From Marinobacter sp. S0848L (GTDB lineage: Bacteria > Pseudomonadota > Gammaproteobacteria > Pseudomonadales > Oleiphilaceae), in NCBI RefSeq assembly GCF_023016065.1, contig NZ_JALKAQ010000001.1, positions 186,001 through 250,000 of the forward strand: 64,000 nucleotides of DNA. The letters are read 5' to 3'. The notes beneath the pieces are model-generated. The model made no database searches. It worked only from the letters and a program-made list of their open reading frames with translations, and had not been told where the DNA came from. The position numbers and the translations under genes are program-made. Positions 1 to 8,552 of the stretch are shown here, in pieces; position 1 is the stretch's first letter, and the number at the start of each line of letters is the position of its first letter.

Positions 1-1237
1 CATGATCCATCTCCTGCTCCTCCATAGCCTGGGGCGATGTCATGCGCTGGAAGTCCGAGGTTTTGCTGGATTCCGAATCGATCAGGAACTGGGCGGATGT
101 AACCACTGTGTCTCCCGGCGTGAGGCCATCGAGTATTTCCGCATACTTGTCGCCGACGCGCCCAACGGTCACGTCAACCGATTTGAAGGCGCCCTCGTCC
201 ATTGCCAGAACCAGTCGGTCGCTCTGCCCGGTGCGGATGACCGACTCCCGCGGCACCAGGAACTGCCGCTGTCCCCGTTCGCCCTGAACATCCAGGCGAG
301 CGAACATACCTGGCATCAGGACACCATCAGCGTTATCAAAGCGCATCCGCACTTGCGCCGTCCGGGTTTTCGGGTTCACTTCGGGGTAGACGTAATCCAC
401 ATTTCCGCGCCACTCGCGACCGGGCATGTAATCCAGCGTCATCTGTACCCGATTACCAGCCTCTACGGCGGAAAGCTGGCTTTCAAACACTTCGCCGATC
501 ACCCAGACCTCATCCAGTGCGGCAATCGATAAAACCCGGTTTCCGGGCTTGATGAACATACCCTCACGAACATTCAGATTCTCGATCACCCCGGAACCCG
601 GAGCGTAAACCGTCATGGTTCTCTGGACTTCGCGCTTCTGGCGCAGTTGGCTGATCAGACTAGCCGGCACGTTCAGCGCCAACAATCGCTCGGTAGCAGC
701 ATCAACCAGTCTCTGATTGCCACGGTTCATCGCGAGAAGCAGTTCTTCCTGCGCATTCACAAGGGTGGGCGAGTACAGCGTGTACAAAGGCTTGCCTTGC
801 TCAACAGGCTCGCCCTCGGCTTTGACATAAAGCGCTTCGATCCAGCCTTCAACACGAGGGTGCACGTGGGCCATCTCGTCTTCGTTGTACTGCACGTAGC
901 CTACGGTAGTAATGTTGTTAGGCAGGCGCCCCTGAATCACCGGCTCCGTTCGAACCCCAAGGTTGTTGACGACCGTTGGTGAAATTCGGACCGTCCCAGC
1001 TGACCCACCCTCCTCGTACACCGGGATTAGATCCATCCCCATCGGGGATTTCCCGGGTTTGTCACTTTTAAAATTGGGGTCCATCGGAGCTACCCAATAC
1101 AGCGGCTCCTTTGGGCCAGAAGCTGCCATTTCAGCTGTAGGCGTCGAAGTCGCGTCAGTGTCAAGCCAGTACGTGGCCCCGGCACCGGCGAGTCCGCCGA
1201 GCAATACAAAGCCCAAAGGGCGAGCAAAATTAGCCAT
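1..1237 (-). CDS. cusB: CusB-like periplasmic adaptor of a copper/silver RND efflux pump (C-terminus cut by window edge)
   Basis: Periplasmic membrane-fusion subunit that links an RND pump to a TolC-type channel for Cu(I)/Ag(I) export. The frame stays open from ATG at 1237 to the left edge, giving 412 residues. An N-terminal membrane anchor (about residues 4-25) is followed by a heavy-metal-binding segment with WVAPMDP and KSPMGMDLIP motifs (about 47-72), as in CusB family members. HlyD-like barrel/lipoyl and beta-barrel domains follow, with typical phrases such as YSPTLVNAQEEL and APGSGVIENLNVREG. A Met/Glu/His-rich tail at the edge could lead into a CusF-like domain. It starts 5 bp after the stop of the TolC-like gene, so the two are co-transcribed. 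The pump gene (cusA) would be expected just outside the window. Family is clear; metal specificity is inferred. Confidence 0.88.
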   Translation of the reverse strand, partial: MANFARPLGFVLLGGLAGAGATYWLDTDATSTPTAEMAASGPKEPLYWVAPMDPNFKSDKPGKSPMGMDLIPVYEEGGSAGTVRISPTVVNNLGVRTEPVIQGRLPNNITTVGYVQYNEDEMAHVHPRVEGWIEALYVKAEGEPVEQGKPLYTLYSPTLVNAQEELLLAMNRGNQRLVDAATERLLALNVPASLISQLRQKREVQRTMTVYAPGSGVIENLNVREGMFIKPGNRVLSIAALDEVWVIGEVFESQLSAVEAGNRVQMTLDYMPGREWRGNVDYVYPEVNPKTRTAQVRMRFDNADGVLMPGMFARLDVQGERGQRQFLVPRESVIRTGQSDRLVLAMDEGAFKSVDVTVGRVGDKYAEILDGLTPGDTVVTSAQFLIDSESSKTSDFQRMTSPQAMEEQEMDH

Positions 1238-1242
1238 GATGG

Positions 1243-2562
1243 TCAGTCCTGGTAGCGATTCAGTAAAAAGGAAGGTGCGTCGGAGGTGACGGTTGTCAGA
1301 TAACGGAACTTCGCCAGATTTCCAGCCCGCTCGGACATCATCTGTATCAGCTCAAGCTGGGCGCTGAGCTCTGCAATTCGCGCTCGTACCGCCTCAGCGA
1401 AGTCGCCGTCATCGTTGTCGTAAGCAGTCAATGCTGCGCTTGCCTGCGCCTCCATTTGCGGCAGCAGGGTCTGTTCATAGAGCTCTATGCGGTCATCCAG
1501 CCGTTCAATCCGGGCCACAGTCGTCCGGGCTTTGGCCCGAAGCTCCCGGATCAGCAGCATACGTTCTGTTTTTGCCGCCTCCAGTCGCGCCACAGAGGCA
1601 TTCAGCTTTCGATCCTGGCGGTTGCCGGTAAAAATCGGGAGATCAAAGCCAATACCTACAGAAAACAGGTCGGCTCTGTCCTGACCGTTGGGGGCCCGCT
1701 CCCTGTATCCATATTGTGCAGATACCGACCATTCCGGCTTGTAGGCCTGGCGAGCCAGGTCAACGTCAACACTCTGAGCATCGATTAACTGATCGATTGC
1801 CCGGATGGAAGGGTGGCGAACCAGCGCCTCTACGGAGGCTTCGGCCAAGCCTTGTGGAAACACTCTTAGCAGCTCACGAGGTACATCGTCCGTGACTGCA
1901 ACTTGAGCCTGATCCCGGCCGATCCATTCTGCCAACGCCTCTCGGCTCACTGCCTGCTGCAAACGCAGCACCGTCAGCCGGTCCTCAAGTCGGGTCAGTT
2001 CCAGCGAGGCACGAATAACATCCTGCTGCCGGGAGCCCATGGTTGCAGAGGTATACCCAGCCTCGACGACATCTTCTAACTGTTGAAACAGAGCGCGGTT
2101 TGCTTCAATCAGCCGGATGCTTTGCTGGGATCGCCAGACCTCAAGCCAGAGGTGCGTCACCGTTTCCATGACCCGCGCCCGACGGTTTTCGCGCTGAAAA
2201 GGCTGAACGCCTGCCATTACCTCTTGTTTTACTCTGGCCAACTGACGGCTTTTACCTCGCGGAATTCGCTGGGTAAATCCAATCGTGGCCTGAGTCATTG
2301 CCTCCTGTCCGGTATCAAAAGTATCCGTGGGCAAATTCGCGGCACCAAGCGTCATTCGCGGGTCCGGGAGTGTACCAACGGCCATCGATTCTTCCAGAAG
2401 AGCACCCTGCATCTGCACACTCTGACGCAGCCAGGGATCGTTCTCGATGGCCGCATCGATCGCGCCGGTCAATTCAAGTCTGGGTGCCGCCCAACCGGGC
2501 AGACTGGCGAAAACCAGAACGCCGAGAACGGCCGGCCTTATAAGGCGAGGAAGAAGGGACAA
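1243..2562 (-). CDS. cusC: TolC/CusC-family outer membrane channel
   Basis: Outer-membrane factor of the Cus-type efflux system, 439 aa. A signal peptide (about residues 1-25, ending GWA-A) precedes two OEP repeats, the long coiled-coil helices of TolC trimers; phrases such as DPRMTLGAANLPTDTF and the APNGQDRADLFSVGIGFDLP strand are typical of CusC-like proteins in metal clusters. The frame begins with TTG at 2562, behind a GGAG about 10 bp upstream; no in-frame ATG close by fits better, so a TTG start is proposed. It is the first gene of the cus operon. The upstream region 2563-2777 holds two CTGAA-N6-CTGAA boxes, one oriented for leftward transcription. Confidence 0.87.
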   Translation of the reverse strand: MSLLPRLIRPAVLGVLVFASLPGWAAPRLELTGAIDAAIENDPWLRQSVQMQGALLEESMAVGTLPDPRMTLGAANLPTDTFDTGQEAMTQATIGFTQRIPRGKSRQLARVKQEVMAGVQPFQRENRRARVMETVTHLWLEVWRSQQSIRLIEANRALFQQLEDVVEAGYTSATMGSRQQDVIRASLELTRLEDRLTVLRLQQAVSREALAEWIGRDQAQVAVTDDVPRELLRVFPQGLAEASVEALVRHPSIRAIDQLIDAQSVDVDLARQAYKPEWSVSAQYGYRERAPNGQDRADLFSVGIGFDLPIFTGNRQDRKLNASVARLEAAKTERMLLIRELRAKARTTVARIERLDDRIELYEQTLLPQMEAQASAALTAYDNDDGDFAEAVRARIAELSAQLELIQMMSERAGNLAKFRYLTTVTSDAPSFLLNRYQD

Positions 2563-2612
2563 TGTTATATCTCCATTGAATTATTTCTAAAACAAAACCT
2601 TATATCTCTTAT

Positions 2613-2628
2613 CTGAAACCAATCTGAA
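2613..2628 (+). promoter_or_regulatory. Candidate response-regulator box (direct repeat CTGAA-N6-CTGAA), rightward
   Basis: CTGAA at 2613-2617 and 2624-2628, an 11-bp period as in OmpR/PmrA-type boxes. A weak -10 (CATAAC, 2645-2650) lies 17 bp after the second half-site, the same geometry as at the 3211 promoter. It would drive the small exported protein at 2778. Confidence 0.55.
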
Positions 2629-2715
2629 TTACAGAACAAAATGGCATAACTTGATTTATATCAAGCCTTTGTTATTTCTGAATAAATTCACTTATCTTTA
2701 ATTATTGATGTTAAT

Positions 2716-2731
2716 TTCAGGATCAATTCAG
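2716..2731 (-). promoter_or_regulatory. Candidate response-regulator box (CTGAA-N6-CTGAA), leftward
   Basis: TTCAG at 2716-2720 and 2727-2731 on the plus strand, i.e. CTGAA-N6-CTGAA read leftward. A -10-like TAAAGAT (minus strand, 2694-2700) lies at the corresponding spacing. It would drive the cusCB operon with a 5' UTR of about 125 nt. With the box at 2613-2628 this makes two outward promoters whose first transcribed bases overlap. Confidence 0.5.
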
Positions 2732-2777
2732 AAACCGGTGTTTTAATTAACTCATCAACCGATAAGGAGGTGTAAAA

Positions 2778-3062
2778 ATGAAAACGTTACTTACATTTGC
2801 AGCAGCAGTGACTCTTTCTACATCTGTTCTTGCTGGCAACATGCCAGACAATAAAGACATGAAACCCATGCACAGCCAAATAATGGATAAATCATCTGTT
2901 GAAGAAATTCTTCAGAATGAAGATTTGCAACGCTTACACAGGGAGATGACACGTTACGCGATGTCTGAAGTGGGTTTTGATGCTCGCGTTCAAATGATGA
3001 CGGATGAAGGACGAGCTTATCATAAGGCACTGAAACAAAGACAAAAAAATACCGCAAGGTAA
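2778..3062 (+). CDS. Small exported protein of the copper island, function unknown
   Basis: 94 aa with a clear signal peptide (MKTLLTFAAAVTLSTSVLAG, cleavage near A19) and a strong Shine-Dalgarno (AAGGAGGTG, 2764-2772). The mature part is hydrophilic, with several Met and His in the first third (MPDNKDMKPMHSQIMDK) and a helical, charged C-terminal half. No family recognised. It is divergent from cusCB and preceded by the CTGAA-N6-CTGAA box, so probably metal-induced. Met-rich small periplasmic proteins in such islands often bind Cu(I), but that is inference only. After the gene, a segment with AAGACACAAGCGTCGACTG (3087-3105) resembles one after the next small gene (3446-3462), hinting at a shared origin. 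Confidence 0.8.
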   Translation: MKTLLTFAAAVTLSTSVLAGNMPDNKDMKPMHSQIMDKSSVEEILQNEDLQRLHREMTRYAMSEVGFDARVQMMTDEGRAYHKALKQRQKNTAR

Positions 3063-3073
3063 TTCTTGCGGTA
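3050..3073 (-). terminator. Hairpin overlapping the stop codon; intrinsic terminator for leftward transcription
   Basis: TACCGCAAG (3050-3058), 6-nt loop, CTTGCGGTA (3065-3073), flanked on the left by a run of seven A (3043-3049), which is a U-run for minus-strand RNA. The stop codon of the 94-aa gene (3060-3062) lies in the loop. It would stop transcription arriving from the 8394-3551 operon. Confidence 0.55.
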
Positions 3074-3160
3074 AAGTTAACTCGTGAAGACACAAGCGTC
3101 GACTGGCTCGGGTTTTAAGAAAATCGTCGCTCAGATCACGTCTAAGTAGACCACAGAAAT

Positions 3161-3198
3161 CTGAAACTGAACTGAATTTTTAAAAGGTTTTAGATAAT
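3161..3198 (+). promoter_or_regulatory. Promoter with CTGAA-N6-CTGAA box overlapping the -35
   Basis: CTGAA at 3161-3165 and 3172-3176, followed 17 bp later by an extended -10 (GATAAT, 3193-3198). The second half-site covers the -35 position, the arrangement of activators of the OmpR/PhoB family. This is the clearest box-promoter pair in the island. Confidence 0.6.
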
Positions 3199-3210
3199 AA
3201 GGAGAGTATC

Positions 3211-3423
3211 ATGAAAAAAATCATTATCGCTGCCGCAGCTGCCACTTTATTTTCTACCATGGCCACTGCCAATTCAGGATTAGCCGACCGGATTAATGAA
3301 GTCCGGTCCTACCCGAACAAAACAGTCGACACGAAAACTGAAACAATGACCTGCATGAAAAACATGCACGTTAACAAAGATTTGAGCAGATCACACAGAA
3401 AAACGGGCCACGATCATACTTAA
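3211..3423 (+). CDS. Small exported protein of the copper island, function unknown
   Basis: 70 aa: signal peptide (residues 1-20, MKKIIIAAAAATLFSTMATA), then a short basic mature peptide with a TCMKNMH stretch and a His-containing C-terminus (RSHRKTGHDHT). Good RBS (AAGGAG, 3199-3204). Cys, Met and His could bind a metal, but no known family is recognised and this is inference. It has its own promoter with the CTGAA-N6-CTGAA box. A 28-bp perfect palindrome lies 43 bp after the stop. Confidence 0.75.
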   Translation: MKKIIIAAAAATLFSTMATANSGLADRINEVRSYPNKTVDTKTETMTCMKNMHVNKDLSRSHRKTGHDHT

Positions 3424-3466
3424 ATAAATCTGTCATATAAGAGAAAAGACACTAGTCGACTGTCCA

Positions 3467-3494
3467 TTTAATAGGCAGTCGACTGCCTATTAAA
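3467..3494. repeat. Perfect 28-bp palindrome
   Basis: Centre at 3480/3481: arm TTTAATAGGCAGTC followed directly by its exact reverse complement. There is no loop and no strong U-run, but it sits between convergent genes (3211-3423 and 3551-4009), so it may end both transcripts as a cruciform/terminator. A regulatory operator is the alternative. Confidence 0.6.
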
Positions 3495-3550
3495 TATCGA
3501 TCACCCAGACAATATTTACTTCATTTCGCCAGTGCCTCTTCATAGGGATC

Positions 3551-4009
3551 TTATAGATCCTGCATTCGGCCAACCTGACGAGCCAGCCGCATCGACTCAT
3601 TTTTCTCCATCTCCAAAAGAGATTCAAACAGCTCTTTTGCTTCTGGGATTTCGGCTTTTCCAATCAGCGTTTTGTAGAGATCAATAATCTGATCATGAAA
3701 GTCGAATACCTCCCGGCAGATACCATCGAAATCAAGCTTCGCATACGGCTCGTCGCAGGTTCGATGGGTTTTGATCGGATTATGGGACAAATAGTCATAC
3801 ACACGAGTTTCCAGTGTCTTTTTATCCCCTTGATGCTCAAACTCGTTCACGATCCGCTCTATTTCCGATTCATGAGCTGCCAGATAATCCAAAAGCGCAC
3901 GGGCCCGCTCTTCCTCGTGCTTTGTTGCGCAATGGGACAGACAGCTCGCCAGATGTGAGTGCAGATCACGCGTCCAGTCGATCAATTGTCCGAACGTTTT
4001 TATGTACAT
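3551..4009 (-). CDS. Ferritin-like / helical-bundle protein, last gene of the CopA operon
   Basis: 152 aa from ATG at 4009 (MYIKTFGQLIDW), which has a GGAAAG RBS; the frame is open 16 codons further upstream without one. Predicted all-helical with many His, Glu and Cys (LHSHLASCLSHCATKHEEER near the N-terminus; FDFHDQIIDLYK and LEMEKNESMRLARQ near the end), resembling rubrerythrin/ferritin-like four-helix bundles found beside copper ATPases in marine bacteria. No enzymatic function can be assigned. It follows the CopA ATPase gene by 56 bp in the same orientation. A metal-storage or metal-sensing role is inference. Confidence 0.7.
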   Translation of the reverse strand: MYIKTFGQLIDWTRDLHSHLASCLSHCATKHEEERARALLDYLAAHESEIERIVNEFEHQGDKKTLETRVYDYLSHNPIKTHRTCDEPYAKLDFDGICREVFDFHDQIIDLYKTLIGKAEIPEAKELFESLLEMEKNESMRLARQVGRMQDL

Positions 4010-4065
4010 ATTTTCTTTCCTTTTCTCTTCTACACAATAGGCCTGACATTCAATCATTCAAAAGC

Positions 4066-6426
4066 TCATGACTTTGCCCCAAGCTTAACCACCCGTAAGC
4101 GCAGCGCATTCACGATCACGCTAACCGACGACAGCGACATGGCGGCGGCTGCAAGAATTGGCGAGAGCAATATCCCGAAAAACGGGTACAAAACCCCGGC
4201 TGCTATCGGAACACCCGCGGAGTTGTAAACGAAGGCGAAAAACAGGTTCTGCCGGATATTGCGCATGGTCGCCAGCGACAACCGGCGGGCCTCGACAATG
4301 CCCATCAGATCCCCGCGTAGCAGGGTAATGCCGGCGCTTTCGATGGCCACATCGGTTCCTGTGCCCATGGCCACACCCACATCCGCCGTGGCCAGTGCAG
4401 GTGCGTCGTTAACGCCGTCACCCGCCATCACCACCACGCGACCCTCGTCCTTCAGGCGCTGAACTATCTTGCCCTTGTCTTCCGGCAGCACTTCCGCTTC
4501 CACTTCGTCGATATGCAGTTTGCGGGCAACTGCTTCAGCTGAGGTGCGGTTGTCGCCGGTCAGCATGACCACCCGGATGCCGTCCTTTTGCAGCGCGGAA
4601 ATAGCGGCTTCGGTGGTTTCCTTGACCGGATCGGCAATCGCCAGCAAACCCGCGACCTTTCCGTCGACAGCGGCAAAAATCACGGTAGCGCCATCTTTTC
4701 GGAGCTGGTCGGCTTCGCCGTCAAAGTCCGCGGTGTCGACATTCTCCGACTCCATAAGAAGGCGGTTGCCAAGCAGCACCCGCTTGCCCTCGATCTGGCC
4801 CGTCACTCCTTTTCCATTTGGGGAATCAAAGTCTTCCGCATCCGGCAACTTCAGGTCCATGCCCTTGGCTTTATCGAGAATGGCGTGGGCCAGTGGATGC
4901 TCGCTGCCCTTTTCCAGACCGCCGGCATAACGCATCAGATCACTGTCATTGAACCGGTTCGCCGCGACCAGCCGGGTGACTTGCGGCTTGCCCTCCGTCA
5001 GCGTGCCGGTTTTATCCACCACCACGGTGTCCACCTTCTCCATACGTTCCAGTGCTTCTGCATCGCGGATCAGCACGCCACTCTGGGCACCACGTCCGAC
5101 ACCCACCATGATGGACATGGGCGTCGCCAGGCCAAGTGCGCAAGGGCAGGCAATGATCAGAACACTGACTGCCGCAATCAGTCCGAACGCCATAGGCGGT
5201 GCGGGTCCAAAGAATGACCAGGCTATAAAGGCGACAATGGCAATCACAATAACCGCCGGCACAAACCAGCCTGCGACTTTGTCGGCCAGTCCCTGGATGG
5301 GTGCTCGGCTGCGCTGGGCGCTGGCCACCATCTGAACGATCTGGGACAGCATGGTATCGCGGCCAACCTTGTCGGCGCGCATGATGAAACTGCCCTGCTG
5401 GTTAATGCTGCCGCCGATCACCGGGTCGCCGGATTTCTTGCTGACCGCCAGGGGCTCGCCGGTCACCATGGACTCATCCACGTTGGAACTGCCTTCAAGC
5501 ACTTCGCCATCCAGCGGTACCTTGTCTCCGGGGCGCACCCGCAGACGGTCACCCACCTTGACCTGATCCAGTGACACATCGGACTCGCTGCCATCGTCAT
5601 CCAGCTTCCTGGCTGTGGCGGGCGCCAGATCCAACAGAGCCTTGATGGCGCCGGAGGTTTTCTCCCGAGCCCGCAACTCCAGCACCTGGCCTAGCAACAC
5701 CAGCACGACAATGACCGCTGCGGCCTCGAAGTAGACGGCGACCGACCCGTCTTCCTGCCGGAAGGCGCCCGGAAATATCTGGGGCGCAAGTGTGGCTACC
5801 AGGCTATAGATCAGCGCTACGCCCGTGCCAATGGCAATCAGCGTGAACATGTTCAGGTTACGACTGACGACAGACTTCCAACCTCGAACAAAGAACGGCC
5901 AGCCACTCCAGGCCACCACGGGCGTTGCCAACACCAGTTGAATCCAGTTGGACATTTGCGGGGCAATGATGTGATCAAGCCCGGTAAGATGCCCACCCAT
6001 TTCCAGCACCAGTACCGGCAGGGCCAGCACCAAGCCGATCCAGAATCGGCGGGTCATATCTTTGAGCTCTTCCGAAGGTCCGTCGTCCAGGCTCACCTGC
6101 TCGGGCTCCAGGGCCATGCCGCAAATGGGGCAATCTCCGGGGCCTTGCTGGCGAATTTCCGGATGCATCGGGCAGGTATACATGGTGCCCGGTGCCACTG
6201 GCTCTTGCTGCGTCTTTTCTTCACCGAGGTATTGTTCCGGATCCTCATCAAATTTCGACTGGCAGCGCGACGAACAGAAGTACCAGGTTTTGCCACCGTG
6301 CTGGCTGCGATGTTCTGCAGTATGCGGATTCACTGTCATGCCACAGACCGGATCCTTGGCAGTGTGCTTACCAGGCTCTTTATCGGTGTGATGATCGTGG
6401 TGATGGGCGTGATGATGCTCAGCCAT
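4066..6426 (-). CDS. copA: Copper-translocating P1B-type ATPase with YHS and heavy-metal-binding N-terminus
   Basis: Exports Cu(I) (possibly Ag(I)) from the cytosol using ATP. 786 aa from ATG at 6426 (RBS CAGGAG); 23 further upstream codons are open but unlikely to be used. Order: His-rich head (residues 1-13), YHS domain (about 24-67, DPVCGMTV and FCSSRCQ), HMBD with YTCPMHPE and [10 protein letters not shown] (83-110), membrane helices from about 128, actuator TGE (322-324), ion-path CPC (427-429), phosphorylated D471 in DKTGTLT, the SEHPLA motif near 513 and GDGVNDAP near 670. No classical HMA CxxC domain; YHS plus HMBD replace it. Its start overlaps the upstream small membrane gene by 8 bp. 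Confidence 0.95.
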   Translation of the reverse strand: MAEHHHAHHHDHHTDKEPGKHTAKDPVCGMTVNPHTAEHRSQHGGKTWYFCSSRCQSKFDEDPEQYLGEEKTQQEPVAPGTMYTCPMHPEIRQQGPGDCPICGMALEPEQVSLDDGPSEELKDMTRRFWIGLVLALPVLVLEMGGHLTGLDHIIAPQMSNWIQLVLATPVVAWSGWPFFVRGWKSVVSRNLNMFTLIAIGTGVALIYSLVATLAPQIFPGAFRQEDGSVAVYFEAAAVIVVLVLLGQVLELRAREKTSGAIKALLDLAPATARKLDDDGSESDVSLDQVKVGDRLRVRPGDKVPLDGEVLEGSSNVDESMVTGEPLAVSKKSGDPVIGGSINQQGSFIMRADKVGRDTMLSQIVQMVASAQRSRAPIQGLADKVAGWFVPAVIVIAIVAFIAWSFFGPAPPMAFGLIAAVSVLIIACPCALGLATPMSIMVGVGRGAQSGVLIRDAEALERMEKVDTVVVDKTGTLTEGKPQVTRLVAANRFNDSDLMRYAGGLEKGSEHPLAHAILDKAKGMDLKLPDAEDFDSPNGKGVTGQIEGKRVLLGNRLLMESENVDTADFDGEADQLRKDGATVIFAAVDGKVAGLLAIADPVKETTEAAISALQKDGIRVVMLTGDNRTSAEAVARKLHIDEVEAEVLPEDKGKIVQRLKDEGRVVVMAGDGVNDAPALATADVGVAMGTGTDVAIESAGITLLRGDLMGIVEARRLSLATMRNIRQNLFFAFVYNSAGVPIAAGVLYPFFGILLSPILAAAAMSLSSVSVIVNALRLRVVKLGAKS

Positions 6427-6646
6427 TTTGATCTCCTGTTTTATCTGCGGGCCAATCGGCAAACGCAATGAAATACAACAGAACCAGATTGACAACAGGA
6501 ATCAGTATCAGCACACCCATCCATCCCGGATACCCCGTGCGCTGACAAATACGCCAGGCTGGAATAACGACCACAATGGCAATCACCAGCATCCACAGCC
6601 AGTGCCCTGCCCACATGCTGTGCCCGAACATGTTATCTCCCATCAT
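6419..6646 (-). CDS. Small two-helix membrane protein between permease and copper ATPase
   Basis: 75 aa (or 74 from the second Met). Met/His/Trp-rich N-terminus ([18 protein letters not shown]) followed by two membrane helices (about 15-33 and 42-62) and a short charged tail. Not recognised as a named family. The stop lies inside the start of the CopA ATPase gene, so translation is probably coupled. The Met/His start facing the membrane surface suggests help in copper delivery to CopA; this is inference. Confidence 0.75.
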   Translation of the reverse strand: MMGDNMFGHSMWAGHWLWMLVIAIVVVIPAWRICQRTGYPGWMGVLILIPVVNLVLLYFIAFADWPADKTGDQNG

Positions 6647-6673
6647 GACAATAGCCTCTCTTCCTGATTTTGG

Positions 6674-8029
6674 TTAATGGTGATGATGCGCGTGACTCTC
6701 TTCGTGTTTCGCTTGCGCGGATTCCGGCGATCTTTTCAGGAAAATCTGCTCGGAAACGGCAATCACAACCATGGTGACCAGCGCCACGCCAATGACGAAC
6801 GGGTCGGTATTCATTTTTACCCAGACAAAGCCACCCAACGCCAAAAGATCCAACAAGATCGCCGTTGCTGGCACCCAAGTGTTGGCCTTGATGTCAGCGC
6901 GTAGATAGCGCAGCACACCCCAGTGAATGGCAATGTCCATAATGAGATAAAACACGATACCCAGCGCAGCGATGCGGGAAAGATCGAAGAAGGCGGTCAG
7001 GATTAACCCGAGGACCACCGTGTAGACCAGTGTGTGTTTCTGGATGCTGCCGGGCATGCCGAAATGCCGGTGAGGGACCAATTTCATCTCCGTCAGCATG
7101 GCCAGCATGCGAGACACCGCGAAGACGCTGGCCAGAATTCCGCCTGCCGTGGCCATCATGGCGATCGCGACGGTAAACCAGACACCATAATCGCCGAGAG
7201 CGGGACGCGCAGCAGCTGCGAGGGAGTAATCCCGCGTTTCGATGATTTCAGACAGTGACAGGTTGCTGGCGACCGCAAAGCCCACCAGCGTGTAGATCAC
7301 CACGCAGGCCGCAATGGAAATAACGATGGCGCGCCCGACATTTCGCTTAGGATCAATAACTTCCGAGCCGCTGTTGGTGATGGTAGTAAAGCCCTTGAAC
7401 GCCAGAATTCCCAACGCGGTTGCGCCCAAGAAGTTGCCCAGCGCCCCGGCTTCACCCGGCTCCGAAAAATCAACCGAGATTGAGTCGGCAACCCAGATAC
7501 CCACCAGTCCAAAAATCAGTATGCCGCCGATTTTCAGAATCCCGATAAAGGAAGCGACCCCCTGAATCATCCGATTGCCCAGCAGATTGATCAGAAAGGC
7601 CGCCAGAATCAGCGCCACCCCGAGAACGGGCACCATGCGGCCGCTTTCATCCCCGCCAAATAGTTGCATGGTGTAAGAGCCAAAGGTGCGAGCCAGGAAA
7701 CTCTGGGCGATCACCATGGAAAAGTACATCAACAAGGCGTTGAAAGCCGTTGGCAGCCGGTTTCCATACGCCTTGTGCAGGTACATGCCGATACCGCCAG
7801 CAGATGGGTAGGCATTCGAGATCTTGATGTAGGAATAGGCGCTGAAGCTGACAATGACCGCTGCAGCAAGAAAAGCCAGCGGGAAAAACACACCGGTCAT
7901 CTGGGCCATCTGGCCGGTCAACGCAAAAATACCGGCACCAATCATGACGCCGGTGCCCAACATGACCGTCCCTGATAGAGTGAGACTGCCTTCCTGATAG
8001 CGGGTGCTTCGATCTTCTTCCCTGTTCAT
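6674..8029 (-). CDS. APC-superfamily permease with His-rich C-terminus
   Basis: 451 aa, about 12 membrane helices. The first helix carries the APC signature GVMIGAGIFALTG (about 27-39), followed by phrases typical of amino-acid/polyamine permeases (AYPSAGGIGMYLHKAYGN; FKGFTTITNSGSEVIDPKRN). The tail ends HEESHAHHHH. A good RBS (AGGAGG) precedes ATG at 8029. The gene is second in the copper operon, between an HMA-like protein and the CopA ATPase. The substrate is unknown: an amino acid, or a metal-amino-acid complex given the context and the His tail (inference). Confidence 0.85.
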   Translation of the reverse strand: MNREEDRSTRYQEGSLTLSGTVMLGTGVMIGAGIFALTGQMAQMTGVFFPLAFLAAAVIVSFSAYSYIKISNAYPSAGGIGMYLHKAYGNRLPTAFNALLMYFSMVIAQSFLARTFGSYTMQLFGGDESGRMVPVLGVALILAAFLINLLGNRMIQGVASFIGILKIGGILIFGLVGIWVADSISVDFSEPGEAGALGNFLGATALGILAFKGFTTITNSGSEVIDPKRNVGRAIVISIAACVVIYTLVGFAVASNLSLSEIIETRDYSLAAAARPALGDYGVWFTVAIAMMATAGGILASVFAVSRMLAMLTEMKLVPHRHFGMPGSIQKHTLVYTVVLGLILTAFFDLSRIAALGIVFYLIMDIAIHWGVLRYLRADIKANTWVPATAILLDLLALGGFVWVKMNTDPFVIGVALVTMVVIAVSEQIFLKRSPESAQAKHEESHAHHHH

Positions 8030-8040
8030 TCGGCCTCCTG

Positions 8041-8394
8041 TTATTTTTTCATAGGTGGGATCTTGGAACAGCAGAATGGCTCATGCTTCGCATTGGCCCG
8101 GACGTTGTCGTCGGTAAACCGGTACCAGTCCAGTTTGCGCTGGGTCCACCATCCCACTTTCAATCGACCACCGTAAGCCTTGATCACGTCCAGTAGTTCA
8201 TCAACCGACCAGTGGGTACCGTCATAGGTCACCTGCAATGCGCCATTTGACTGACGCTCGGCAAAATCAACGCAGGGATGATGATTAAGATCGTGGATCA
8301 GCTCTTCCCAGCGATCTTCGCCAAGTCCCTCAACGGCGATCTTCCGACGTAACAAAAACTGCTCCTGATTGGTTGCTTTGTGTGCTTTGGTCAT
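8041..8394 (-). CDS. HMA-like small soluble protein, first gene of the CopA operon
   Basis: 117 aa from ATG at 8394, preceded by GAGGTG; the 17 upstream in-frame codons lack support. Residues about 15-75 read like a ferredoxin-fold heavy-metal-associated domain (LRRKIAVEGLGEDRWEELIH ... NGALQVTYDGTHWSVDELLD), but the metal-binding CxxC loop is absent. Instead there are a HHPC segment and a CC pair near the C-terminus (EPFCCSKIPP). A divergent copper chaperone or sensor is possible. It lies 11 bp before the APC permease gene. Confidence 0.65.
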   Translation of the reverse strand: MTKAHKATNQEQFLLRRKIAVEGLGEDRWEELIHDLNHHPCVDFAERQSNGALQVTYDGTHWSVDELLDVIKAYGGRLKVGWWTQRKLDWYRFTDDNVRANAKHEPFCCSKIPPMKK

Positions 8395-8446
8395 GGGGTG
8401 ACACCTCTCTTCCTGATGACTTCTCCCTGCATCAAAACACTCCAAC

Positions 8447-8462
8447 CTGAACTGCCACTGAA
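8447..8462. promoter_or_regulatory. CTGAA-N6-CTGAA box upstream of the CopA operon
   Basis: CTGAA at 8447-8451 and 8458-8462 (11-bp period). It lies 53 bp above the start at 8394, between that operon and the terminator of the CopB operon. Its orientation is opposite to that expected for leftward activation and no convincing -10 is seen at the usual spacing, so the mode of action is open. Confidence 0.45.
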
Positions 8463-8510
8463 AATGGACAAAGGTCTTTGGTGGATTTGAGTTACATCAA
8501 ATCGCAGACG

Positions 8511-8539
8511 AAAAAGGGCCATGGGTTTCCCCATGGCCC
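8511..8539 (-). terminator. Intrinsic terminator of the cupredoxin-CopA-CopB operon
   Basis: Stem GGGCCATGGG (8516-8525) pairs with CCCATGGCCC (8530-8539) around a TTTC loop. On the minus strand it is followed by five U (8511-8515), 14 bp after the CopB stop. Confidence 0.85.
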
Positions 8540-8552
8540 GTCAACAACACCA

